From: Selenomonas sp. AB3002 | GTDB lineage: Bacteria; Bacillota; Negativicutes; Selenomonadales; Selenomonadaceae | NCBI RefSeq assembly: GCF_000702545.1 | Contig: NZ_JNIO01000008.1 | Coordinates: forward strand, 62,001 to 126,000 | Direction: 5' to 3' | Length of the DNA stretch: 64,000 bases | Part shown: positions 1 to 8,347 of the stretch, in pieces | Layout of the letters: each line of letters opens with the position of its first letter | How positions within the stretch are numbered: the stretch's first letter is position 1 | The notes under the pieces: generated by a model | What the model was told of the DNA's origin: nothing | Database searches by the model: none | The model's input: the letters and a program-made list of their open reading frames with translations, nothing else | Translations under genes and position numbers: made by a program

Positions 1-141
1 CCCCCATAGGAAACGAATGTCCGTTAGAGAGATACAGAATAGATGGTTTATTAAGTTGTGGAAAAAATCATATCAAGATTTGCAGCCCTGCGGCAATGCC
101 GGAGGGTGATTTGTGTTGTTTTTAACAGGGAGGTTTTACAG

Positions 142-1017
142 ATGGAGAGGATCAAAGTTCGGAGATTCCTGGCAGGGCTGGTGATGGTTTGCTTCATGAT
201 GTGCATAGGGCTATTGCAAGTGCTGGCTCAAGGCAGCGCCGTCACGGACTGGGAGAATGATATTGTTACTGGCACGGGCTATGGTGCCCCACCAGACAGG
301 GCGAAGAATCCAGGACACGCCAGGATTCTCGCCCATCAGGCAGCCATGCTGGATGCCTACAGACGCTTGGCAGAACAGGCCAATGGAATTCACATCACGG
401 CAGAAAGCACCATCGAAGACAATATATCCACTGGGGATATTGTAGCCGGGCAGGTGGATGCAGTGGTGAAGCGGGCAAAAGTTATTTCAGAAAACTATGA
501 CGAGTATGGCAACTGCACGGTGGTATTGGAAGTCCCCCTCTACGGCGTGACTAATTCCCTTGCCAAGGTAGCCCTGAAGCCCGTGGAAAAAGAAGCTTTC
601 CCCGCGCCCTCCGTAAATGTATCTGTGTCGGTGGAGACAAGTGGCACTCCGACGGCTCCTGCCCCTAGTGGCAATATCGCTGCCACGGGAGGTTATACGG
701 GGCTGGTGGTAGACTGCAGCGGACTGGGGTTAAGTCCTGTAATGTCCCCGGTCATAAGGAACGCCGACAGCCAACCTATCTATGGCTACAAGAATCTGGA
801 CTATGACAAAGTGATAGCCAAGGGTATGGCTAGTTATGCAAACGGCATGAACGGCAACAAGAGCCGCGCCGGGAGCAATCCCCTGGTGGTGAAGGCCGTG
901 AGACTGGAGAGCCACAACAGCTACCCCGTGATTTCCACGGCAGATGCGGATAAGGTACTGGCAGAGAATCAGAAGTGCCATTTTCTGGATAATTGTGCGG
1001 TGGTATTTGTGAGGTAA
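142..1017 (+). CDS. Exported LPP20-like domain protein
   Basis: Predicted secreted protein of 291 residues. The start is placed at the ATG at 142 because GGGAGG lies 8-13 bases upstream; an upstream in-frame start at 58 lacks a ribosome binding site and would spoil the signal peptide. Residues about 8-30 are a basic N-terminus followed by a hydrophobic core ending near LAQG. Residues about 55-145 (AHQAAMLDAYRRLAEQANG onward) have the LPP20/FlgT-like pattern of an alpha helix followed by beta strands. No lipobox cysteine is seen, so it is probably soluble in the periplasm. A Ser/Pro/Thr-rich linker precedes a C-terminal part (about 190-291) that I do not recognise. Base composition is normal for the window, unlike the AT-rich genes that follow. 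Confidence 0.6.
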   Translation: MERIKVRRFLAGLVMVCFMMCIGLLQVLAQGSAVTDWENDIVTGTGYGAPPDRAKNPGHARILAHQAAMLDAYRRLAEQANGIHITAESTIEDNISTGDIVAGQVDAVVKRAKVISENYDEYGNCTVVLEVPLYGVTNSLAKVALKPVEKEAFPAPSVNVSVSVETSGTPTAPAPSGNIAATGGYTGLVVDCSGLGLSPVMSPVIRNADSQPIYGYKNLDYDKVIAKGMASYANGMNGNKSRAGSNPLVVKAVRLESHNSYPVISTADADKVLAENQKCHFLDNCAVVFVR

Positions 1018-1041
1018 ATTTGAGAAAAGAGGTCATGCTTT

Positions 1042-1665
1042 ATGTTTTTAGAAAAGATAAAAATGAGATGGTTTGTATTATTGATTTGCAGTACTTTCCT
1101 TTTATGTATATCTGAAATAAATATTTGTTCAGCAGCGAGAACTCCCTTGTATGATAATGTAACTTTTGATGAAATTGTGTATCAATATAATCAAAGTATA
1201 GTATCATTTTACGATAAGATATTCGAAAGTGGTGAGGTTAGTGGCACATATGTGGCAAAGAACAAGAAGAAAGTTGGAGGTGATGCAAACGGAAGCCTGT
1301 ATAACTATGAGTTGGGAGGGAGAAAAAATCAAATAGTCAGATTCCTGACCAATGAACGTAATGAAGTGTTGGTAATAGATGTAGCATTGCATATACAATC
1401 TCCGATCATGCAGAATGTTAAGAATAACAATAATCCTGCATTTGCTAGTGATATGATAATGTTTTTGCTTTTGGTGTCGGGTGCTATGTTTGATTTACCA
1501 AAAGCTGATTATAACGCAATCGTTGAAGGCGTGAAGGGAATGGAATTTTTTAATACTGGTAAAACTAGTATTAAATTTGTTAACAATAACAGGAAATACT
1601 TTGTGGAAAAATATTTTGATGAAAATATAAGAGCGGTGAGAGTTGAGATAAGTGCGGAACGATAG
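1042..1665 (+). CDS. Secreted hypothetical protein, paralogue 1
   Basis: I do not recognise the family. The 207-residue product begins with a signal peptide (hydrophobic residues 10-26, likely cleavage after NICSA). The mature part has a periodic VYQYNQSI helix, a central YELGGR segment followed by beta strands, and a C-terminal NNNRKYFVEKYFDE block. The genes at 1789 and 3136 share the same order of motifs, so the three are tandem paralogues. AAGAGG lies about 10 bases before the ATG. The gene is AT-rich with many AAT/ATA codons, unlike the housekeeping genes of this window. Function unknown; export to the periplasm or surface is inferred from the signal peptide. Confidence 0.6.
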   Translation: MFLEKIKMRWFVLLICSTFLLCISEINICSAARTPLYDNVTFDEIVYQYNQSIVSFYDKIFESGEVSGTYVAKNKKKVGGDANGSLYNYELGGRKNQIVRFLTNERNEVLVIDVALHIQSPIMQNVKNNNNPAFASDMIMFLLLVSGAMFDLPKADYNAIVEGVKGMEFFNTGKTSIKFVNNNRKYFVEKYFDENIRAVRVEISAER

Positions 1666-1788
1666 AGTCGGAAAAAGTCAATCGGAGGAAATGATTTTTA
1701 AAGCATATATGGGGATTGTTTTATGATATTTTTGAGACAATAAGGTTTGTTAAAGAGCAAAAAGATAAAGATTAGGAGGGACCAAGTT

Positions 1789-2397
1789 ATGGTTTACTAT
1801 GTATTGAAGAAGAGCTTCATGGTGTTGGTAATGTTTGCTTTCCTGTGTGTACCATTACCCGGTATCTGTTCAGCAGAAGATAAATTATTGTGTAGTGGAA
1901 TATATATGGAAGATGTAGTGAAGCGTTACAATGATTTAATAACCAAGGAATATGAGAATGATTATAAAGGCTTTGGTAAGGAGTGTTTTTCCGCTAATAG
2001 AGTGTTGTTGGCTGAATATCCGGCAGGAGAAATGTGGGGATATGATATAGGCCCTAAAGGAAATCAAATGCTTCGATTTTATGCAAGTTTTAAGCATGAA
2101 GTGTATGGAGTTGATGTGTTATTGCATAAAAATTCATTTCTTATGTTAAGTGCATATAAAGATAGAAATCCACAGATTATTTCTATGCTTGTTGAGTGTG
2201 TGTTTAGAGCAGCAGGTTGCTGGGAGAATATAGATGAGGTTGAGAAAGAAAAAGTTCATAACAAATTGCTTGATTTGAAATATTTCACATATGATAAAGA
2301 AGAATTTAGATTCTTCAATAATAACAAGAAATATTTCGTAGAAAAATCCTTTGATCAAAGTACAGACTGCATGAAAGTTGCTGTATATGTAGAGTGA
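1789..2397 (+). CDS. Secreted hypothetical protein, paralogue 2
   Basis: The start is set at the ATG at 1789, which follows AGGAGGG by 8 bases; an upstream TTG at 1747 has no such site. The 202-residue product has a signal peptide ending near GICSA and is related to the genes at 1042 and 3136. Shared features are the VKRYNDLI-type helix, the YDIGPKGNQMLRF block (compare YELGGRKNQIVRF in paralogue 1) and the C-terminal NNNKKYFVEKSFD. It is AT-rich. No catalytic motif is visible. The family is unknown to me. Confidence 0.6.
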   Translation: MVYYVLKKSFMVLVMFAFLCVPLPGICSAEDKLLCSGIYMEDVVKRYNDLITKEYENDYKGFGKECFSANRVLLAEYPAGEMWGYDIGPKGNQMLRFYASFKHEVYGVDVLLHKNSFLMLSAYKDRNPQIISMLVECVFRAAGCWENIDEVEKEKVHNKLLDLKYFTYDKEEFRFFNNNKKYFVEKSFDQSTDCMKVAVYVE

Positions 2398-2514
2398 TTT
2401 AGATTTAGGATATATAACCTAAACCTTGAAGTTAAAGAAACAGCATAGATTGATGGTTAACATACATATAATATGATGTATTATGTGCATTGGTAGAGAA
2501 GGAGATGACTACTT

Positions 2515-3114
2515 ATGTTATCGAGATGGGAAAGATTTTTAAGTAATGCTATACTACCAAGATATATGTTAGTCATATTATGTATTATAGCGGTCGTACT
2601 TTCGTTTCATGCAACAAGTTATGCAAAGACATGGCGGAGAGTGCCAATCTCAAATATAACAGATGAAGATGTTTCTGATTATTTGAAAGCATTTAATGAA
2701 AATGTGGAAAAAAAAGGAAACCTGAAAGTGAAATTGGTTGATTTATATAAAAATGACAATGAGGATGGGCGCTATACATATTTAGCACATTTTTCGGATC
2801 CATATAATTCATCGTTGACAATTACTGTTGAGAAAGGTAGGGTTGTAGCAGCATCAGTTGAAGAATATTTAGGTATTAATGTAGATTATAACAATGATAT
2901 AATGGGATATTTTGGATTCCTCTTGCGTGATATGGGGGGGCTGACAAAAGAAGGGTGGTTTAATCTTTGGAAAAAACCGTTGGAATCTGCTTTAGATGGA
3001 GGTAAACTAAAATTTCTGGAAGAAACAGGAGATGTAAGATTTGCAACATCTGCAGGAATTGTAGAAGATGGAAAAGTAATATTTACATCTGTTTATAAAT
3101 ATGAATACAAATGA
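2515..3114 (+). CDS. Secreted or membrane-anchored hypothetical protein
   Basis: 199 residues, preceded by GAAGGAG about 10 bases before the ATG. Residues about 16-36 are strongly hydrophobic and end in YAK, either a signal peptide or an N-terminal anchor. The remainder is a small mixed alpha/beta domain (SDYLKAFNENV helix, then strands around TYLAHFSDPYNSSLTITVEKG). It lies inside the tandem array of paralogues but does not share their C-terminal NNxxYFVEK block, so it is at most a distant relative. AT-rich. Function unknown. Confidence 0.5.
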   Translation: MLSRWERFLSNAILPRYMLVILCIIAVVLSFHATSYAKTWRRVPISNITDEDVSDYLKAFNENVEKKGNLKVKLVDLYKNDNEDGRYTYLAHFSDPYNSSLTITVEKGRVVAASVEEYLGINVDYNNDIMGYFGFLLRDMGGLTKEGWFNLWKKPLESALDGGKLKFLEETGDVRFATSAGIVEDGKVIFTSVYKYEYK

Positions 3115-3135
3115 AATTATGTATGTAATAGAAGA

Positions 3136-3732
3136 GTGGTGTTGTACTTGGTTTATAAGAAAACATTTTTAATAATGGCTTATTTTATATGTGTACTGGG
3201 AGTGAATATATGTTCTGCCTGTAACATGCCAATGTTTGACGATTTATCTTTAGACTATATAGTGGAGGAGTATAATGAAGCAATTATACAAAAGCAGGAA
3301 CTGAAATATGGAGATTTTAGTGGTTATTGTGTGGCTAAAAATAAAAAGTTGATAGATGAAACAGGAGACGGAACAGTTTATGAGTATCGTTTGGGAGGGA
3401 GAGGTGATCAAAGAGTTCGTTTCTGTGTAAACGGAAAAGGTGAGGTGCTGGCAATAGAAATGATACTGAAGCAAGATTCACCAATTGTGTCTCGTCAGTA
3501 TCCTAAAGTGAATGATGATTTAGCTTTTGTGTTGCTGGAGCAGACGCTTGTTTCATCAAAAATGTTTGCAGAAAAAGATTTAGCTCAAATCCATAAAGCG
3601 CTGGATAATCTAAGTGTATGGAATAACAAGGAACAAGATTTTGAATTCTACGGAAACAATAGGATATATTATGGTGTGAAAACTTTTGATAGACTGTTGT
3701 GGGCAACGAAGATAAAAATATACGCAAAGTAG
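3136..3732 (+). CDS. Secreted hypothetical protein, paralogue 3
   Basis: Third copy of the family seen at 1042 and 1789, up to 198 residues. The start is uncertain: GTG at 3136 overlaps the only purine-rich site, so TTG at 3142 or 3148 may be used. A signal peptide ends near NICSA. The YRLGGRGDQRVRF block and the C-terminal NNRIYYGVKTFD align with the same blocks in the other two copies. The segments between these blocks have diverged strongly, which suggests old duplication or rapid divergence. AT-rich; function unknown. Confidence 0.55.
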   Translation: MVLYLVYKKTFLIMAYFICVLGVNICSACNMPMFDDLSLDYIVEEYNEAIIQKQELKYGDFSGYCVAKNKKLIDETGDGTVYEYRLGGRGDQRVRFCVNGKGEVLAIEMILKQDSPIVSRQYPKVNDDLAFVLLEQTLVSSKMFAEKDLAQIHKALDNLSVWNNKEQDFEFYGNNRIYYGVKTFDRLLWATKIKIYAK

Positions 3733-3765
3733 ATTGCGTTAAATTTTTTATAAAGGGGCGGTAGT

Positions 3766-4791
3766 GTGAAATATAAAATATTTATAATATGTGTACTGGG
3801 TATGCTGGTGTACATAAATGAAGCTAACGCATCTGTTGCGAAATTTTCTTCTGTTGGTGAATATGTTATGAGCAATGTGGACACGATGGAAATAAGTGAA
3901 GCTCACGCCTTAGATTATGCAAAGCAGGCAGCAGCGGAACAGGCTGGAGTATATGTGGAAAATTATACTCATGCAGAGAAAATGCAAGTGGTGGAGGATG
4001 ATATAAAAGTTATTACGAGTCAACAAATAAAAGTCATAAATAAAGATGTTAAAAAAATCATGCTTTCAAGTGGAGAGATTAAAATACGTGTTGAAATAGT
4101 TGCGTCAGTTGACACCTCAGATATAGATGATTATATGAAAATACGAGAAGAGGTAAGAAATCGTATAAAAGAGCAGTACTATACATTAGAGAGGGATAAG
4201 AAAAAGTTGGAAATTGAGCTAAGCGAACTAAGGAACAAAATCAATAATGGTACGATTGATGATTTGGAAGCAGAAAGAGAAAAGATGAGACAAGATAGGG
4301 AGTATAAAGCATTGCTTATGCTTGAAGAAGGGGGGAGAAATTGGAAGAATGCGGATTATGAAGGTATGATAGTGAATAATAATCAGGCGTTGGCACTTAA
4401 TCCTAAATATGCTTTTGCATATAATAACCGTGCTGTTGCTTATGAGGCTTATGGAGATTTTGCAAAAGCTAACGAAGGATATGTTTTTGCAACAATTATT
4501 GATTCAGCATACACAGAACCTCATTATAATCTGGGGAATATTTATTATAAACTCGAGGAATATGACAAAGCGATAAATGAATATCAAAAAGCAATTGCAA
4601 TAGATCAGAATTATGCCAAGGCTTATGGGAATTTAGGTATAGCTTATATAGAGATTGGTCAGTATGATAAAGCTATACAATATTTGGAGAAAGCCATGGA
4701 ACTTGATGGTAGGGATAAGGATCACCGATATAATTTAATTATAGCAAAAGCAAAAAGGGACGGGAAATTTACTGCTGAAAGATTGTGGTGA
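3766..4791 (+). CDS. Exported LPP20-like, coiled-coil and TPR protein
   Basis: 341 residues starting at GTG after AAGGGGCGG. Order of parts: signal peptide (about 1-23, ending NANA); an LPP20-like region (about 45-125) beginning with an alanine-rich helix (ALDYAKQAAAEQAGVYVE) and ending in strands (IKIRVEIVASVD); a charged coiled coil (about 130-180); then at least three tetratricopeptide repeats (about 185-320, e.g. AYNNRAVAYEAYGDF, PHYNLGNIYYKLEEYDKA, AYGNLGIAYIEIGQYDKA). It has the same architecture as the genes at 4832 and 7190. TPRs imply protein-protein contacts, presumably in the periplasm. AT-rich, unlike its GC-rich relative at 7190. Confidence 0.65.
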   Translation: MKYKIFIICVLGMLVYINEANASVAKFSSVGEYVMSNVDTMEISEAHALDYAKQAAAEQAGVYVENYTHAEKMQVVEDDIKVITSQQIKVINKDVKKIMLSSGEIKIRVEIVASVDTSDIDDYMKIREEVRNRIKEQYYTLERDKKKLEIELSELRNKINNGTIDDLEAEREKMRQDREYKALLMLEEGGRNWKNADYEGMIVNNNQALALNPKYAFAYNNRAVAYEAYGDFAKANEGYVFATIIDSAYTEPHYNLGNIYYKLEEYDKAINEYQKAIAIDQNYAKAYGNLGIAYIEIGQYDKAIQYLEKAMELDGRDKDHRYNLIIAKAKRDGKFTAERLW

Positions 4792-4831
4792 ATCAAATAA
4801 CAGTTTATTAGTTATTGGGGTGTAAGATTTT

Positions 4832-5704
4832 ATGGCAAAAAAATTATGGCAAGTGCTTTTGGTTTTGATGATGTGTTTAACAATGCAGTTTGGGGTAGTA
4901 AAAGCTGAAATAATGGTGACTGATGGCAAAGGTGAATATATGATGACAGGAAAAGATTCTGTCAAATATGGGGAGGAATGTGCCTTTACAGAAGCAGTGC
5001 GCAGTATTTCACAACAAGCAGCAGTAGCAATTACAAGTAGCTCAACAAGTGTGGATAATCAGTTGTCAGCTGATGAAATTGAAATGGTTACTGCTACGAT
5101 AATAAAAGTAAAATCAAAGAATTATAATAAAAACATCGCTCCTAACGGTAATATCATAATAACGGCTTCGGTAAAAGGCGAATTGGATGTAGATATTGCT
5201 GAAAAAATGATACACGAAATTGTAGAGGCAAAACGTATCGAAAAAGATAAGGATAAATTAAATGAAGAGTATAAGCGAATAAAAAATCAGTACAGTGAGT
5301 TGAAAAAAGATAATCCTTTGATTGCGTATCAGATTAATATTAAGAGCTTCTATGAAGCAATCAAGATGGAGAGAGAGCAAAAAAAGGATGAAGCACTTGC
5401 TCGATATAATGAGATTATAGCTGAAGGTGCTGATATTGCATCTGTATATAGTCATAGGGGACATATATATAGGGCGCAGGGACAGTTTGATCTAGCTAAA
5501 AAAGACTATGATAAAGCAGCTTCTCTTGATGCAAATGAAGCAGGTTGGCATTATGGTAAGGCTATACTTTTGGAAAGAGGAGGTGATGCTAAAAGTGCAG
5601 TTAGGGAGTACAGGTTGTTCGTGGAGTATGCTGATATTTTGGAGTACGATGTGGAAATTCCGATTGTATTGAAGAAAATTTTTGATTTGGAAAAATGGTT
5701 TTGA
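4832..5704 (+). CDS. Exported LPP20-like, coiled-coil and TPR protein
   Basis: 290 residues. A signal peptide (about 1-25, ending VVKA) is followed by an LPP20-like segment (AFTEAVRSISQQAAVAI, then strands IIITASVKGELD), a lysine/glutamate-rich coiled coil (about 130-170) and two TPR-like helix pairs (VYSHRGHIYRAQGQFDLA; WHYGKAILLERGGDA). It resembles the neighbour at 3766 but has fewer repeats. It lies 40 bases after that gene and is probably co-transcribed. Precise role unknown. Confidence 0.6.
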   Translation: MAKKLWQVLLVLMMCLTMQFGVVKAEIMVTDGKGEYMMTGKDSVKYGEECAFTEAVRSISQQAAVAITSSSTSVDNQLSADEIEMVTATIIKVKSKNYNKNIAPNGNIIITASVKGELDVDIAEKMIHEIVEAKRIEKDKDKLNEEYKRIKNQYSELKKDNPLIAYQINIKSFYEAIKMEREQKKDEALARYNEIIAEGADIASVYSHRGHIYRAQGQFDLAKKDYDKAASLDANEAGWHYGKAILLERGGDAKSAVREYRLFVEYADILEYDVEIPIVLKKIFDLEKWF

Positions 5705-5722
5705 TGTAAAGGAGGGTCCGTG

Positions 5723-6667
5723 GTGGATACTCAAAAGAAATTCAAGGAACTTATGGAGAGTATTGCAGGGCAGTCACTGGATGACTATATAGGGGAGAAA
5801 GAATCAAGAGAGGCACTAGAGAAAAGCTGTCAGGAAATCCAAAAACTATTGATGCCTACATTGACTGTGGATATAGAGAATGGCAATGAGCCCTTCCCCT
5901 TTTGCTACAGCGGAGGTAATCGCAAGGCTGAACTTGTATGGATAGGGCTGAATCCAGGAGCTCCGTTAGATAGATGCAAGAAATGGAAATGGGAAGATGT
6001 TCGTTGGCAAGATATCATAGATTATTGCGTTCCACAAAAAGACATTCGTGAAGACAGCACAGATACTACATATGACACTTTCTTAAGCAAGAATAAAATT
6101 GAATTGGAAACAGACTATTATCGCTATGTACTTCGTATGCATATGGCACTGATGGGAAAGGATGAAATTTATGACACATGGCCGGAAGTCCAGGCCATGT
6201 GCGCTAAAAACAAGAAGAATGGTTATGATAAGGAAGATACAACTGCAAAATTGTTCCTCAACCGCTTCACGGAAAAGCCTGTTCTTACGGCAGAAATGAT
6301 TCCTTATAAGTCAAAACGTATGCAGTTTACGGCAAAGGAGTTGTTGGACAACAAAAAATACATGGCATATTTTAAGAATTTGATGGAGTTTATAGATGCT
6401 ATCTCTGTACCAACATCATGGATTGTTTTCTTTGGTGCGCCTGATGAAATTCTTACAATTTTAGAACATGAATACCCTGAATTTACTAGTTCTGAGGATA
6501 TTAGAAATATTAAACTGCCAGATAATAATGGTCAGAACTTTTACTTACTTCATCTTAAAGAACACCCTGTGCTTCTTTCGCCGTTTATAAAGCGATATAG
6601 TGTGAATTACCGCATTAAAACGTTGGTAGAATGTATGAAGAAATTTGAAGTGGGATTAGCGATTTAA
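5723..6667 (+). CDS. Cytosolic protein with uracil-DNA-glycosylase-like motifs
   Basis: About 314 residues with no signal peptide, unlike the secreted genes around it. Two GTG codons (5720, 5723) follow GGAGGG; 5723 has the better spacing. I do not recognise the family for certain. Three spaced motifs recall the UDG fold: an early strand ending in WIGLNPG (about residue 73), a middle strand WIVFFGAPDEIL (about 234), and a late strand and turn with HLKEHPVLLSP (about 276). In UDG-fold proteins the first resembles the water-activating loop and the last the HPS/NPS DNA-intercalating loop. This is a pattern match by eye only. It could also be an unrelated Rossmann-like protein. Confidence 0.4.
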   Translation: MDTQKKFKELMESIAGQSLDDYIGEKESREALEKSCQEIQKLLMPTLTVDIENGNEPFPFCYSGGNRKAELVWIGLNPGAPLDRCKKWKWEDVRWQDIIDYCVPQKDIREDSTDTTYDTFLSKNKIELETDYYRYVLRMHMALMGKDEIYDTWPEVQAMCAKNKKNGYDKEDTTAKLFLNRFTEKPVLTAEMIPYKSKRMQFTAKELLDNKKYMAYFKNLMEFIDAISVPTSWIVFFGAPDEILTILEHEYPEFTSSEDIRNIKLPDNNGQNFYLLHLKEHPVLLSPFIKRYSVNYRIKTLVECMKKFEVGLAI

Positions 6668-6701
6668 GGTCGAATATGTTCTACAATCAGAAGGGAGAAA
6701 G

Positions 6702-7166
6702 ATGAACATGAAGTCATTGTCCAAGTTATTTCAAATGACGTTATTTTTGTTAGTGGTTTCGATTTCAGCGCATTGCTCTGCAGCTAGTCTGCCTGAAACA
6801 GAATTTATGCTAGGAGATATTCATATAGGTGCAGATGAAGAATATGTGGTAGGTATCTATGGTCCGCCAACTCAGCGGGTTATAGGTTCTCAAGGACAGC
6901 TGGCATATTTGATGTATGGCGATGCCTTCCGTCTGGATTTTTATGATGGTGTAGTTTATAGTATGGTAGTATCGCAAGCAAATGGAATAGGAACGCCTTC
7001 CGGTATTAGGGTTGGAATACCCATGTCAAGCGTGTTTGATAAATTTGGCTATGGTGCTATAGTTTCCAATGGTGCAAGAACATTTTATGCGAACAATGGT
7101 AAAAAACGTATGTGGATAACTACGGATAACAGGGCACGCATTAGGGAAATAAAAGTACAAGGGTAG
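6702..7166 (+). CDS. Small secreted protein with a BamE/SmpA-like repeat pattern
   Basis: 154 residues. The signal peptide ends near CSAAS and SD-like AGGGAG lies upstream. The mature part has two similar units: an IHIGADEEYVVGIYGPP unit followed by strands, and an IRVGIPMSSVFDKFGYG unit followed by strands. The G-(I/M)-x-(8)-(Y/F)-G-x-P style resembles small outer-membrane assembly or inhibitor-like folds (BamE/SmpA-like), but I cannot assign it with confidence. It is the last AT-rich gene of the cluster and lies 23 bases before the GC-richer TPR gene. Confidence 0.5.
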   Translation: MNMKSLSKLFQMTLFLLVVSISAHCSAASLPETEFMLGDIHIGADEEYVVGIYGPPTQRVIGSQGQLAYLMYGDAFRLDFYDGVVYSMVVSQANGIGTPSGIRVGIPMSSVFDKFGYGAIVSNGARTFYANNGKKRMWITTDNRARIREIKVQG

Positions 7167-7189
7167 CGGGAGAGTGAGGAGCGGATTAG

Positions 7190-8242
7190 ATGATAAGGAA
7201 AAAGAGCTGGTCTTGGCACCTTGGGGCAGGGATGTTTTTTTTGATGGCTTGGCTCTGGGGGATAGCGGCTGTGCCTTTGGTTGCTGCCGAGCACCGAATC
7301 ATCGAGGGAGACGGCTTCTACACCATAGGTGACGGGCTGGATGAGAACATATCCGTGGCCAAGGAAAGGGCCAAGAATGAAGCCATGCGAAACGCCGGGG
7401 AGAAGGCGGGGGTGTTCGTGGAGAGCCTTTCCTTTGTGAAGGAGGGGCAGCTTACCCATGATGAGGTCATGGTCATTTCTGCCCAGGTCATGCAGCTGCA
7501 GGGTACGCCAAAGTTCAGGGCGGTGCCAATCACAGAGGATGTGCTTCGCTATGAATGCCATGTGACGGTGTTGGTGGATACGGATAATATCAATGCCTCC
7601 ATGGTGAAGGATAAGGCTGCCCTGTCTGATGCCGTCCGGCAGAATAAAGAACTGACGGAGGAAGTGGTAAGGCTGAACCAGGAAATGGAGACTTTGAAGC
7701 AGCGCTTTGCCAATGCTTCTACTGAGAGTGAAAGACAGGAAATCCGTCAGGAGGTTAGGCGCAATGACGAAGGTTTTGTGGCTGCGGGCCTGAACGAGCA
7801 AGGTGCAAGGCTGTTGGGCGAGGGGCAATTCGCTGAAGCGGCTGGGCTATTTTCTGAGGCGCTTGCCAAAAATCCAGATTTTGCTTATGCCTATCATAAT
7901 AGAGGTATTGCCTATGGAAAGATGAAGGACTATGGCAGGGCCGTGGCAGATTTTTCCCGTGCCATTGCCCTTGACGGTAGCTATGCCACCGCCTACGGAG
8001 GGCGGGGCTTTGTACTATATAGCATGGGAAATTATGAGCAGGCGGTTGCTGATCTGAGCAGAGCAATAACTCTGAAGCCTGACTATGCAGATGCGTTCTA
8101 TATCCGTGGCAATGCTTATATGCAGCTGGGACACTACTCAGAAGCTTTGCGGGATTATAATAAGTCCTTAGCCTTGAACCCGGGGATGGAGGCTGCCCGT
8201 CTGAACCGGGATATGATTGTAGGGGTTATGGAGGAGCATTAG
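7190..8242 (+). CDS. Exported LPP20-like, coiled-coil and TPR protein
   Basis: 350 residues. The signal peptide (about 1-33) ends VAA. The LPP20-like domain (about 45-135) has the helix AKERAKNEAMRNAGEKAGVFVE and strands YECHVTVLVDTDN. A coiled coil (about 140-180) leads to four TPR units (about 190-335), such as AYAYHNRGIAYGKMKDYGRA and AFYIRGNAYMQLGHYSEA. It matches 3766 domain for domain but has the normal composition of the chromosome, so it may be the resident copy from which the AT-rich relatives diverged, or the reverse. A clear terminator follows. Confidence 0.65.
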   Translation: MIRKKSWSWHLGAGMFFLMAWLWGIAAVPLVAAEHRIIEGDGFYTIGDGLDENISVAKERAKNEAMRNAGEKAGVFVESLSFVKEGQLTHDEVMVISAQVMQLQGTPKFRAVPITEDVLRYECHVTVLVDTDNINASMVKDKAALSDAVRQNKELTEEVVRLNQEMETLKQRFANASTESERQEIRQEVRRNDEGFVAAGLNEQGARLLGEGQFAEAAGLFSEALAKNPDFAYAYHNRGIAYGKMKDYGRAVADFSRAIALDGSYATAYGGRGFVLYSMGNYEQAVADLSRAITLKPDYADAFYIRGNAYMQLGHYSEALRDYNKSLALNPGMEAARLNRDMIVGVMEEH

Positions 8243-8279
8243 GTTATAGGTTATAAGTGCATATTTGACTGCAAAATTG

Positions 8280-8309
8280 GCTCTGGCTGGCAACAGTCGG
8301 GGCTTTTTT
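8280..8309 (+). terminator. Rho-independent terminator after the TPR gene
   Basis: A ten-pair stem GCTCTGGCTG / CAGTCGGGGC (with G-U pairs) and GCAA loop is followed by six T. It closes the TPR gene at 7190. Confidence 0.75.
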
Positions 8310-8317
8310 GGTATAAT
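8309..8317 (+). promoter_or_regulatory. Extended -10 promoter of the HipA-like gene
   Basis: TGGTATAAT is a perfect extended -10. It overlaps the last T of the preceding terminator and lies about 25-30 bases before the start codon. No good -35 is seen, as is usual for extended -10 promoters. Confidence 0.55.
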
Positions 8318-8347
8318 GTAAAAAAAGCTTGGGAAGGTTGTGTGGCG

